Assembly (NCBI GenBank): GCA_937990185.1
Contig: CALKBI010000034.1
Span: forward strand, 52,094 to 116,093
Reading direction: 5' to 3'
Length of the DNA: 64,000 bases
From: an uncultured Neomegalonema sp.
GTDB lineage: Bacteria; Pseudomonadota; Alphaproteobacteria; Rhodobacterales; Rhodobacteraceae
Shown here: positions 16,505-24,656 of the stretch, one piece after another
How the letters are laid out: the number at the start of each line of letters is the position of its first letter
Position numbering within the stretch: position 1 is the first letter of the stretch
Notes under the pieces: model-generated
The model's input: only the letters and a program-made list of their open reading frames with translations
Database searches by the model: none
What the model was told of the DNA's origin: nothing
Program-made: the position numbers and the translations under genes

Positions 16505-16828
16505 GAGGTCGTCCGATATAACCCCGCATTGTCAAGCTGCCCTTGAATCGTCCTGCGCTGCTCAAGAGTGCGGTGAGATTGCCAAGAATGGCCAAACCCG
16601 CGCAGATGTTCCAGACGGGAACATCTCAGAAGACTTTGGATGAGCGAGACGGATTATATCGCGGCTATTCGTTCTGCCGTCCACCGATGGAAGAGCGAGC
16701 GAGTCATTCGCCCTCACCTCTAAACGCACACCGGATCGTAAGCCCGCGAAGCATGGCCACGCAAACCATAAAAGTACTGCAACAAAACCTAAAAAAGTCA
16801 TGTTCAAAATTGGGCGCAAATATTCAAC

Positions 16829-16905
16829 AGACTGGCTTTTGATCTGCCACCAAGCTTTGCGGAAACTTGGTCGAGAGTGATGTACCGTTTCGGATGAACT
16901 GTCTG
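16829..16905 (-). pseudogene. alpA relic of a second integrative element
   Basis: These 77 bases align without gaps to alpA positions 5648-5724 with seven differences. All seven are silent, so both encode QTVHPKRYITLDQVSAKLGG followed by RSKAS. After that the relic runs into unrelated sequence and a stop. It is a truncated fragment of a related alpA that was under selection before truncation. The rest of 16505-17093 holds no gene I can support. Confidence 0.8.
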
Positions 16906-17093
16906 TGCCGGGAGTATTGCAAATTCGATCTGACAGTCGTCACCAAAAATCGGATACTGTCAAATTGCATCTCAATCACTACATATCAACTGGCCAACTT
17001 TACTGCGCAAAACTGTCCCGTTTTGCTCCGTGATAGATAAACGACCCGGATCAATATGACCTAGGCCGTTATTGTGGATATATTTAGTTAGGC

Positions 17094-17912
17094 TTAGGCT
17101 TTTTTGAGGAATTTGCGACCGAGGCCTGCAAGTCCGACAAGAATTAAGGCTAGACCACCTGGTGCTGGAACAGAGCCAGCACCGGAAGCTGCGCCGCCTG
17201 AGGCCTCGCTGCCTGGGGTTGCGGCACCTATGTTGCCAGCAGATACAAGTTGCGTTGCGGTTCGACAAATATAATGGTTTGGTTGGTTGCGACAAATCCG
17301 GTCACGTTCTGCAGAATCTCTGTGGAAAGTGACATCATTTCCTCGGTCAAGATAGGTCTGGTCTTCGAACACATAATCTACGATTGACCCATCTTCACCA
17401 TAAGTGAATTCAGAACCAGCGCTCTGATGGAACCAAATACCGTTCTGCTCACCCAGCTGAACACCGTCAAAATCTTCGCCGAAAGCGTTATTGATCTCGG
17501 AAACATCGAGACTAAACGTTGTCAATTCATAGCCGAACGTTGGATGTATTTCTCCGGTAGTAAAGGCATTCTCATAAGTACCGATGAGTGTTCCGTTGTT
17601 GAAACTGTTGCTCGAATTTTCACCGTTGTAAGTATAGGCTGTGATGCGATTGTTTTCGATATCGCCGTAAAGGATCGCATGACTTGTGCCGTCGCCTTTA
17701 GGGTTTTGGCCATCGGTTACAACCAACCAAAAGCCGTCTTTTCCTTGATCAGAGCGAAATCTCGCTGCGTAGGTTTGGTTCTCTGCGTCGTATGCATTCC
17801 AGAGGCCTTCATCTGCGTAGTCTTTGATAAAGACCGATGCGTTGGCCGTCGCGCTGAAGCTTGTGGCTGCTGCCAGGATAGTTGCTGCGAAGAGCTTATT
17901 TGTCGATTTCAT
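17094..17912 (-). CDS. exported protein with VPxPxG-type CTERM sorting tail
   Basis: A 272-residue exported protein. Residues 1-25 form a signal peptide (MKSTNKLFAATILAAATSF, then SATANA-S). The mature domain is rich in Asn, Gly and Asp, with paired cysteines near 216 and 225 (DRICRNQPNHYICRT). The last 25 residues read VPAPGGLALILVGLAGLGRK then FLKKA: sorting motif, hydrophobic helix and basic tail. This is the layout of PEP-CTERM/VPLPA-CTERM proteins handled by an exosortase. No exosortase gene is in the window. ATG at 17910-17912 is supported by GAGG on the minus strand upstream. Probably surface or matrix associated. Confidence 0.75.
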   Translation of the reverse strand: MKSTNKLFAATILAAATSFSATANASVFIKDYADEGLWNAYDAENQTYAARFRSDQGKDGFWLVVTDGQNPKGDGTSHAILYGDIENNRITAYTYNGENSSNSFNNGTLIGTYENAFTTGEIHPTFGYELTTFSLDVSEINNAFGEDFDGVQLGEQNGIWFHQSAGSEFTYGEDGSIVDYVFEDQTYLDRGNDVTFHRDSAERDRICRNQPNHYICRTATQLVSAGNIGAATPGSEASGGAASGAGSVPAPGGLALILVGLAGLGRKFLKKA

Positions 17913-18239
17913 AGTTCCATACCTCAATTGTGTTTTTGTTTTCGGTCTGCGCCGATGATGAAAAGGAAGCAAAAACCTTGCCTTCGCTATATAAAACGAA
18001 AAATAATAATTATGTAATAATTACAGCGTCTTAAATCTGTTAGGGATTTGTTTTTGATTAATTATTAGTTGACAAAATGTGTTTTGTGGAAACAATGCGC
18101 CGAATAATTGCAGTCCTCTGTCATAATTGAGGACACATAGTTCCCTGTATCGCGTACGAATGATTCAGTGGCCCCAGAAATTCGGGGATCAATAAGTTTC
18201 CCGAGGCCTTTTTCAGTTCAACGCCAGATGTCATCCCGT
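17913..18239. other. AT-rich upstream region of the CTERM gene
   Basis: Very AT-rich sequence around 17990-18080, with TAATAATTATGTAATAATTA-like symmetry at 18003-18022, likely holding the CTERM gene promoter. No gene is seen; decayed transposase sequence begins after it. Confidence 0.45.
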
Positions 18240-18520
18240 CGATGGCTATGTGATGTGGCGCTTTTCTTTGTTTTTGATCCACAGCTACACTCCTGCGTGG
18301 TGCTGAGCCTCTTCAAATGAGTTAAGGATATACTGATGCTCTAACTACTCGGCCCAGACTGTCTGATTATAATGTTCGACATCTCCATTGGACTGAGGAT
18401 TTCGAATTGGACGTTATGGATGCCGATGCCTCGGTTTTGCGCTCAGGTCTGCGAAGCTACACTGACATAATAGGAGCCACAGTCAGGACTCGGGTCTCTA
18501 TGATGGTTTTGCGTGACCAT
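18240..18520 (-). pseudogene. decayed IS3-family transposase (OrfB) fragment
   Basis: Read on the minus strand, pieces of an integrase-core transposase appear in order but with stops and shifts: PDCGSYYVS (D-x-G box), AQNRGIGIHNVQF, then RNPQSNGDVEHYNQTVWAE, a stop, and LEHQYILNSFEEAQHHAG. This follows the DDE transposase order D.G.E/Y, W...RGI.I..IQPG.PQ.N.Y.ER.N.TVR.E. At least two frameshifts and several stops show it is dead. No inverted ends were identified. Confidence 0.6.
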
Positions 18521-18842
18521 ACATAAGAGGAGAGTGACTATGACGGGGCAATGCTTGGGAAGAATTCTTCGCAGGTTGACCGAGCGGCGCGAAGCATATT
18601 GACGAGCAGCAAAAAATTCCAAGGGGCTTGTCCATGCGCTACGGGCACATGCATTGAAGAAGACGCGCTGCAACTTTGGAAGCCGATCCCAGCAGACTGG
18701 AGGGTCATTTTTAAATCTGGATAAGGCGAGAACTATAGCAGTGGGGGATCGCGATGATTCCCAAATAAGGTATTGTGGGATAGATATAGAAGAGACCGAA
18801 TTGACGTCTCTATCTATAATTTTCTTCAGTCTTTGAAATAGT

Positions 18843-18917
18843 TGGCTCCGGAGGAGGGATTCGAACCCCCGACCTGGTGATTAACAGTCACTCGCTCTAC
18901 CACTGAGCTACTCCGGA
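18843..18917 (-). tRNA. tRNA-Asn(GTT)
   Basis: A 75-base cloverleaf on the minus strand. Acceptor TCCGGAG pairs with CTCCGGA, the D-arm is GCTCAGTGGTAGAGC, the anticodon loop is CTGTTAA (anticodon GTT), the T-loop is GGTTCGAATCC, and CCA is encoded. Its 3' end faces the decayed accessory region; no repeat of that end was found. Confidence 0.96.
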
Positions 18918-19008
18918 TCAGAGACGCGCCTTATAACCAAGCGCTGGTGCGACGTCTACACCGTTTTTTGCGCTTGGAGCAACTCTTACTGGACAAAGAT
19001 TAAAGAAC

Positions 19009-20628
19009 TTATCTACCGCTGAATAATCCGCCTAGAACTCCCCGCGCGACGCGGCGGCCAATTTGCGAACTCATTGATCTTGCGAAAGATTTAACGATGG
19101 CCTCTCCGACAGATTGTCGGTTGCTGCCTCGGCGTTTCGGGGCGGCTTTTGTGGCGCGCGGTTTAGGAGTGTCTACCGTGTAGCGGCGTCCTGAATTGAA
19201 TTGCCCTTCCGTTTGCCACATCGGAGCGAGATCATCCCCTCTATAGTCTCCACCGGCCTTGCGGCGCCCCCGACCTTTGGCGCGACCTTTCCGCTCTTCG
19301 ATTTGTTCTTCTTCTGCGGCTTTTACTTCTGCACGTTGCGCTAGCATTTCCGATGCAGATTTGCGGTCGATGGCCTCGTCATAGATGCCAAAGACAGGAG
19401 AATCTTGCATGAGCGCTTTCCGTTCCGCCGGTTTGATCGGCCCGAGACGAGAGGAGGGTGGCCTGATCAAAGTGCGCTGCACGACCGAAGGCGCGCCTTT
19501 TGCCTCTAATGTGGAGACCAGCGCTTCGCCGGTTCCAAGATCAGGAATGGCCTCTGCCGCGTTGAACTTGGGATTGGGCCGGAACGTGCCCGCTGCGGCT
19601 TTCAGGGCTTTCTGGTCGCGCGGTGTATAGGCTCGCAGGGCGTGCTGCACGCGGTTGCCTAGTTGTCCAAGGATATCGTCTGGAACATCTGCCGGATTTT
19701 GTGTGATGAAGTAAACGCCGACACCTTTCGAGCGGATCAACCTTGCGACCATCTCGACTTTTTCGATCAAGGCTTTCGGCGCGTCTTCAAACAGCAGATG
19801 CGCTTCATCAAAGAAGAAGACAAAGACAGGCTTTTCTGGATCACCGACTTCTGGCAATTCTTCGAACAGCTCGGATAACAGCCACAGCAAAAATGTTGCG
19901 TAGAGATTGGGAGAGTTGACCAGTTTGTCCGCGGCAAGAATGTTAACTTGTCCTTCGCCGCGATTGTTGGTCGTGATCATGTCTTTCAATTCGAGCGCTG
20001 GCTCGCCGAAGAATTTCTTTCCGCCTTGTTGTTCAAGAACCAGCAGCCGCCGTTGAATTGCACCCACGCTCGCTTTGGTGACGTATCCGTATGTGGTGCT
20101 CAGCTCAGACGCATTCTCGCCGATGTGATTCAGCATCGAGCGCAAGTCTTTCAGATCAAGCAGCAACATCCCCTGATCGTCGGCCAGTGCGAATGCAATA
20201 TTCAACACGCCTTCTTGGGTTTCATTCAGACCCAGGAGCCGTGCCAGCAACAGCGGTCCCATCTCAGAGATTGTCGCCCGAACCGGATGACCTTGTTTGC
20301 CGAACAAATCCCAGAACACGACCGGGAAATCTTCATAACCAAAATCATCGAAACCGATCGTAGTGGCGCGCTCGACCAGCTTGTCATGCAATTTGTGTTC
20401 ATGACTGCCCGCCATGGCAAGACCGGCAAGGTCGCCTTTAACATCGGCCATAAAGACAGGAACGCCAGCTTTAGAAAATCCTTCGGCCAGAATTTGCAAA
20501 GAAACAGTCTTTCCTGTTCCGGTTGCTCCTGCAATCAAGCCGTGGCGATTACCGAAGCGCAAGAGAAGCTCCTGTGGCTTGCTATAGTTCGGGCCACCAC
20601 CGCCGATGAATAGAGTTTCGTTGCTCAT
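19009..20628 (-). CDS. HerA-like ATPase (DUF853 family)
   Basis: A cytoplasmic P-loop ATPase of 539 residues, the size of the DUF853/YjgR family, related to the HerA-FtsK translocases. Walker A is GATGTGKT at 34-41. FMADVKGDLAGLA follows near residue 60. Walker B is VFVFFFDEAHLLF near 265-280, and VYFITQNPADVPDDILGQLG carries the family sensor region. The C-terminus (from about 420) is charged and Arg/Lys-rich, which suggests nucleic-acid contact or disorder. The actual substrate of this family is not established. Its start overlaps the end of the upstream BCCT gene by four bases, so the two are co-transcribed. Confidence 0.9.
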   Translation of the reverse strand: MSNETLFIGGGGPNYSKPQELLLRFGNRHGLIAGATGTGKTVSLQILAEGFSKAGVPVFMADVKGDLAGLAMAGSHEHKLHDKLVERATTIGFDDFGYEDFPVVFWDLFGKQGHPVRATISEMGPLLLARLLGLNETQEGVLNIAFALADDQGMLLLDLKDLRSMLNHIGENASELSTTYGYVTKASVGAIQRRLLVLEQQGGKKFFGEPALELKDMITTNNRGEGQVNILAADKLVNSPNLYATFLLWLLSELFEELPEVGDPEKPVFVFFFDEAHLLFEDAPKALIEKVEMVARLIRSKGVGVYFITQNPADVPDDILGQLGNRVQHALRAYTPRDQKALKAAAGTFRPNPKFNAAEAIPDLGTGEALVSTLEAKGAPSVVQRTLIRPPSSRLGPIKPAERKALMQDSPVFGIYDEAIDRKSASEMLAQRAEVKAAEEEQIEERKGRAKGRGRRKAGGDYRGDDLAPMWQTEGQFNSGRRYTVDTPKPRATKAAPKRRGSNRQSVGEAIVKSFARSMSSQIGRRVARGVLGGLFSGR

Positions 20629-22256
20629 GCGCTTTTCCTTCTGCGCCGACGCGGCTTTGCGGCCTTGTCGATCTCGATATCAGTTATTTCTTCATGGACT
20701 ACATCGCCGAAGTCAAAGTCGATTTTTACGGCGTCTGGTTTCTTGACCTCTGTGAGGCTTCTCGGGCGTAAAATAAGACGAAGGGCAGCGATCAGGAACC
20801 CGACTGTCACAAAGAGGGCAGGCAAACTGCCGAGGCGCGCAAGAATTTCGGCGACTTGGCCGATCCCGTTGGATGCAAGGCCCCAACCGCTCAGTCCAAC
20901 ACCCGCGCACCATACTGTCGCAATTGAGGTTCTCGAAGCGGCAGTTGAGAGATCGCTATCTTCTCCCGGCGCACAGATCCGCATAACAGCGTGCAGCATC
21001 GCCGCCGCAAATGTCGCAAAGGCGAGGGCGATTAGAATGATAAAGCCAATCATAAGCGACTCGCCGCCGGGCAGACTCCATAACGCGGCATAGGCCGCAT
21101 CGTCGGCACTGCCGCGATTGATCGCTGTCCAGATTGAGCCGTTCGTTGCTTCATCAATGGATAAGGCGAGACCGCCAAACACCATGATCCAGCATATTGT
21201 GATCCCGGCAGGGATGATCGAAAAATAGAAAATTGCATCGCTGACACGATACCCGCGCGCGGCACGGCTGAGAAACAGCCCGATAAGCGGTGCGAGCAGC
21301 ATTGCATTGCCCCAATGCGTCATTGTCCATGTTTGCGGCCAAGGATCGGCATTGGACAGGCCGGCATAAGTAAGCTGCGACGGCAAAGACAGAAGCATCT
21401 GCCATATAGATTGCAGCCCGCCACCGAGGATGTCTGTGCTCGGACCAATTACCAGCGTGGCGGCCATCATGATAATCATGAGGACCAATGCGGCGCGGGC
21501 CAAGACCGCGAACACGGTTCGTATCGGCCTCGCGCCCGTCACGAAGATCACGAACACTAATGCCAATGCCAATGCAAACAGCGCCGCCGGATTTGGTTCA
21601 TTCGATCCAAACCGGGTCATCTCACCGGATAGCGCAGCAATACAGCTCGCGAAAGCCGCTGCCGCCATCAATGTGGCGAAGAAAACCAAGAAACTGTCGA
21701 GAACCGACCCGACCGGGCGCACTGTATCGGCACGGAAAATCGCGCCATCAAGGGTAGGACGGCGCTCAAGGTTTTGTATGGTCAGAGCAAACACTGTCAT
21801 GCACAGGGCATTCATGACATTGGCGATCACTGCCCAATGAATCATCGTGGCATAGCGTGCAAAAATCTGAGCATCTTCCGTCAGCGGAGAGAACCCCAAA
21901 GCGCTGGGCGGTTGATGAACGTGATAGATCGGTTCAGCGGTCGCCCAGAATAACAACCCGAGCGATGTACTCGCGGCAACGCCAATCGCGACCGAGCTAA
22001 AGCCGCTATGTCCGGGCCTTAAACTTGATCCGCCAATGCGGACATGGCCGAGCAATGCATAAAGAGCGATGGTCGCGGCGACAGCAATAACCCCGACACA
22101 AACAAAGGCCCATCCAAGCGAGTGCATCAGCCATGCAAGAGATTCATCTGCAATATTGGAAAGTGACGGACCAACACCGAGCCACCCCGTAACGAATACG
22201 AGAAATAAAGCCAAAAATGGCGCGACTAAAACACCTATTCGCAACTGAGTTGCCAT
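20625..22256 (-). CDS. BCCT-family transporter (betaine/choline/carnitine type)
   Basis: A 543-residue inner-membrane secondary transporter with about twelve helices. The BCCT hallmarks are visible: LLFWATAEPIYHVHQPP at 102-118, and TWTMTHWGNAMLLAPLIGLF followed by LSRAARGYRVSD in the eighth-helix region. The typical YW.WW stretch of glycine-betaine carriers is altered here to TWTMTHWG, so the aromatic binding box is divergent and the substrate may differ from betaine. The C-terminus is long, acidic and then Arg/Lys-rich, possibly an osmosensing tail. It shares a transcript with the HerA-like ATPase. Confidence 0.88.
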   Translation of the reverse strand: MATQLRIGVLVAPFLALFLVFVTGWLGVGPSLSNIADESLAWLMHSLGWAFVCVGVIAVAATIALYALLGHVRIGGSSLRPGHSGFSSVAIGVAASTSLGLLFWATAEPIYHVHQPPSALGFSPLTEDAQIFARYATMIHWAVIANVMNALCMTVFALTIQNLERRPTLDGAIFRADTVRPVGSVLDSFLVFFATLMAAAAFASCIAALSGEMTRFGSNEPNPAALFALALALVFVIFVTGARPIRTVFAVLARAALVLMIIMMAATLVIGPSTDILGGGLQSIWQMLLSLPSQLTYAGLSNADPWPQTWTMTHWGNAMLLAPLIGLFLSRAARGYRVSDAIFYFSIIPAGITICWIMVFGGLALSIDEATNGSIWTAINRGSADDAAYAALWSLPGGESLMIGFIILIALAFATFAAAMLHAVMRICAPGEDSDLSTAASRTSIATVWCAGVGLSGWGLASNGIGQVAEILARLGSLPALFVTVGFLIAALRLILRPRSLTEVKKPDAVKIDFDFGDVVHEEITDIEIDKAAKPRRRRRKSA

Positions 22257-22384
22257 GAACCGTTTCTGTGCAGGTAATCAGGTTGTTATCCTACCTTTGA
22301 GGTCAGTGCAATCATCGGAGGGGCGGTTCATTTTAACGATGAGGGAGGTGCGCGGGCAATCCCCGAAGATCGCGGAGCCATTCG

Positions 22385-22516
22385 ACAGCACTCGCATACA
22401 TCCTGATCAAAACCACTAAGCTCAACGGCGTTGATCCGCAGGCTTGATTGACGGATGTCCTTAGCCGCATCGCTGATCACAAGATCACCCGTCTCGACGG
22501 GTTGCTCTTTTGGTGA
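22385..22516 (+). pseudogene. IS66-family transposase C-terminal remnant
   Basis: Translates as TALAYILIKTTKLNGVDPQA, a TGA in place of the usual Trp codon, then LTDVLSRIADHKITRLDGLL-FW and a stop. This closely resembles the C-terminal tail of IS66 TnpC proteins. Only about 43 codons remain and no open transposase precedes them. Confidence 0.7.
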
Positions 22517-22527
22517 TTACGCCGCCA

Positions 22528-22548
22528 GAGCGGGTTCATCGGACGCTC
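22528..22548 (+). repeat. IS66-like right end
   Basis: AGCGGGTTCATCGGACGCT directly after the IS66 tail resembles the right terminal repeat of IS66 elements (GGGTTCACCGGACGC). A similar sequence in the same orientation is at 23502-23523. Confidence 0.45.
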
Positions 22549-22632
22549 GGTAGCGGGGTTTGCCGGACGGATACGAAACACTCTCTTATCAAATCACCAT
22601 AATTGGACCCACTAAACCTGACGGGAGACATT

Positions 22633-23142
22633 CTACATATCAATCAAAAATCTTGTTCCAATTGCAGACGGATACTTATGAATCAAACATTTTTTAAATC
22701 CCCCAATATCTGGATTGAAATTTCCACATACTATTTCTATTAAAATATCAACTAAAACAACTTCACATCCACTATTTATTAATGAGTCATGTTTAAATGA
22801 AAATAAAGAAAAAAATTGCTGGAATTGAATTCTATTAATATTCTTAAAATACTCTTTTGTTGTTTCTTTGTATTCCCAATGCTCTAAAGAAGGATTTTTA
22901 TCTATAAAAATCTTTTCTTTTTCGTTGGCGTGTTTTAATTGCTTTAAACTGTCGATAAACGGAGTGTGTGAAAGTATATGCTTTAAAAAATCATCGATCA
23001 AATTGATAGGCATCGGGAATCCCATCGGAGCCCACTCTGAGTGTGGCGATTTTTTATTCTTTACCCAAGCATTATACTTGCCAGAGCGTTCGATTTGATC
23101 CCACTCTTCTTTCCAAGTATTCATATCGATTTTATGCGTCAT
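22633..23142 (-). CDS. AT-rich hypothetical protein, possible immunity-type partner
   Basis: A 169-residue soluble protein rich in Lys, Ile, Phe and Asn, encoded by DNA far more AT-rich than its neighbours. It begins MTHKIDMNTWKEEWDQIER and has no signal peptide or recognised domain. I start it at the ATG 23140-23142, with GGAAG upstream on the minus strand; this start overlaps the end of the upstream gene by 11 bases. A small, AT-rich, overlapping downstream gene is typical of toxin/immunity cassettes, but no immunity family was recognised, so this is only a suggestion. It looks horizontally acquired. Confidence 0.6.
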   Translation of the reverse strand: MTHKIDMNTWKEEWDQIERSGKYNAWVKNKKSPHSEWAPMGFPMPINLIDDFLKHILSHTPFIDSLKQLKHANEKEKIFIDKNPSLEHWEYKETTKEYFKNINRIQFQQFFSLFSFKHDSLINSGCEVVLVDILIEIVCGNFNPDIGGFKKCLIHKYPSAIGTRFLIDM

Positions 23143-23413
23143 GAGATGCTTCCGCTCCAATCTTTTCTAATGCCTCTGTGTCGGTAATCTTGCTGACAAT
23201 CGGATGAATACGCAGGTCGCCTTCTTTGGTAACTTGTTTGAAGTATTCAATAACGGCTGTGGCCATGCGTTCGTTTGGGGCGATGACGTTACCCGAGCGG
23301 TACAAGTCGTTGAACCTCGCATACGGTGCTCCCGTCGGCCAACCAGTACATCGATACTGTTGGGAGCCTCCATTGAGTTCTCCATGCAGAAAATCCCTCT
23401 TTACCTCATCCAT
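23132..23413 (-). CDS. short protein, possible truncated toxin C-terminal domain
   Basis: A 93-residue protein beginning MDEVKRDFLHGELNGGSQQY, then RCTGWPTGAPYARFNDLYRS and a helical, acidic end. It has no signal peptide. It overlaps the next gene by 11 bases, so the two are coupled. I recognise no family. It may be a complete small protein or the C-terminal remainder of a larger one that lost its front at the repeat-rich boundary just upstream (23420-23740). Confidence 0.5.
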   Translation of the reverse strand: MDEVKRDFLHGELNGGSQQYRCTGWPTGAPYARFNDLYRSGNVIAPNERMATAVIEYFKQVTKEGDLRIHPIVSKITDTEALEKIGAEASHDA

Positions 23414-23501
23414 AAAAAGAAATCCCAGATCACGCTGAATTCAAAACAGGCGCTCCACTCACAACGCCTACAGACTAACGGACCCCCATCACCCTCGCAA
23501 G

Positions 23502-23523
23502 AGCGGGTTTGGCGGACGCTTAC
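23502..23523 (+). repeat. second IS66-like end
   Basis: AGCGGGTTTGGCGGACGCTTAC has the same orientation as the end at 22528-22548 and a better match to the IS66 terminal ACGCTTAC. The two bracket the AT-rich two-gene cassette. Confidence 0.4.
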
Positions 23524-23529
23524 TTCTGC

Positions 23530-23730
23530 TCTGCAAAAATGCACTTGCCGCTGTTGGTTTTGCTCTTGCGTTGTGGCTGGTCGAATTTGCTTTCCTGTGG
23601 CTAAGATTGCTCTTGGCTCTCAGTGATTTTTCCCGGTCATTGCCTGCGGCAATGTCGAGAAAAATGCACTTGTCGCTGTTAGTTTTGCGCATGTGTAAAG
23701 GTTGGCCGAATTTGCTTTTGCAAATTCGTT
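23530..23730 (-). repeat. dispersed non-coding repeat pair
   Basis: Two related units about 124 bases apart contain AAAATGCACTTG(C/T)CGCTGTT followed by (G/A)GTTTTGC, then TGGCCGAATTTGC or TGGTCGAATTTGC. Read on the minus strand they match the repeats at 62491-62560: a shared arm CAGCGGCAA-TGCATTTTT, a variable palindrome, then (A)ATCA(C/T)TGAGAGCC. One internal palindrome here is CATTGCCTGCGGCAATG (23639-23655). Confidence 0.6.
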
Positions 23731-23795
23731 GTTGACAAATGTTCTTATTTAGTTCTTTTTGTTGTCGTTGATTTAAACGAAAGGCAAAAGACGGC

Positions 23796-24656
23796 GTGGA
23801 CTTTGAGCGGGCAATAGAAACTCAGCGGCTCAAACTGCTCCGCGTTGTCGCGGGGCTGGTCGTTTTGGTTGGGGTGTTGTCTCTTGGCCCGGTCTCGCGC
23901 GGCTTCTCGGTTTCGATCTGTAGCTTTGTTGGAGCGATGCTGTCTCGCGCTGAAACTGCTGCGCGGTATTTGGTGATTGCACAGGCCCGTTTGCTGGCAG
24001 TTCGCGGCGGCATGGCTGTCGAGCAAATCCAGTTTTCAGAGTTTCTCGCCCGCGCGTTTGTCGCAGACGAAACGGGCATCTCTCTGCCTGACTGCCGCGA
24101 ACGGCTTAAGGCCCTACTTGCCGTGTTGATGAATTTGCCGCGCCATGCCGCGCGCCTAATACGTCGGATCGAAAAACAAATGCGGGGCATGGCTCGGACA
24201 AGCCAGCTTTTACCCCGCTTTGATCAGGGTCAGCCAGTCGCACGTCGCTTCTGGACAGTGTTGACCACCCGCATCGAGCGTCCGCCCGATAAGAGCTTGC
24301 CCGCATCACTGTCATTTACCTCCCTCCGAAATTCGGACGGGAGGTACAGGCGTTTGGACCATCACCAAGATCGTTTTTCGATTTCCAGAGCGTGTTGCGG
24401 ATTTAATGAGTCAGGGTTTCGTGCCAAGTGCCGCACGAAACCTGACCACCATGTTCATGGGAAACGCAACTTAAACCAACGCCATAATCCGGCAATTACC
24501 GCCGGTTCCGCCTGCGATTTTTGGGGCTGCGACAACGATGGTTGCACCAGCGGGCGGTACATCATCAAGACCGGCGATACACTCGATCCCCCAACGTCCC
24601 GAAGGCAGCCAAGCATAGTGCGTGTCGAATGTGCTGGATGCTCCGTGGTCGAGTGA
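23796..24656 (+). CDS. small membrane protein, paralogue of the 62.8-kb gene, with aberrant 3' extension
   Basis: Starting at GTG 23796, residues 1 to about 170 match the protein at 62772-63275 throughout. DFERAIETQRLKLLRVVAGL aligns with DIEAAYETQRLKLLRLLAGL. Both have two hydrophobic segments (about 15-70), a basic helical middle (LPRHAARLIRR versus LPRYAKRLVQR) and the ending (R)IERPPDKS / VERPPDKR. The paralogue stops five residues after that motif; this copy reads on for about 115 more residues of low-quality sequence that run antisense into the cyclase gene. The natural stop was probably lost, and the functional part ends near 24310. Function unknown. Confidence 0.55.
   Translation: MDFERAIETQRLKLLRVVAGLVVLVGVLSLGPVSRGFSVSICSFVGAMLSRAETAARYLVIAQARLLAVRGGMAVEQIQFSEFLARAFVADETGISLPDCRERLKALLAVLMNLPRHAARLIRRIEKQMRGMARTSQLLPRFDQGQPVARRFWTVLTTRIERPPDKSLPASLSFTSLRNSDGRYRRLDHHQDRFSISRACCGFNESGFRAKCRTKPDHHVHGKRNLNQRHNPAITAGSACDFWGCDNDGCTSGRYIIKTGDTLDPPTSRRQPSIVRVECAGCSVVE

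Noticed and set aside
16543..16842. 99-codon frame between the frameshifted gene and the alpA relic
   Set aside because: No ribosome site, biased composition, and it runs into the antisense of the alpA relic.
18240..18842. An island integrated at tRNA-Asn
   Set aside because: The decayed region adjoins the tRNA 3' end, but no copy of that end and no integrase were found.
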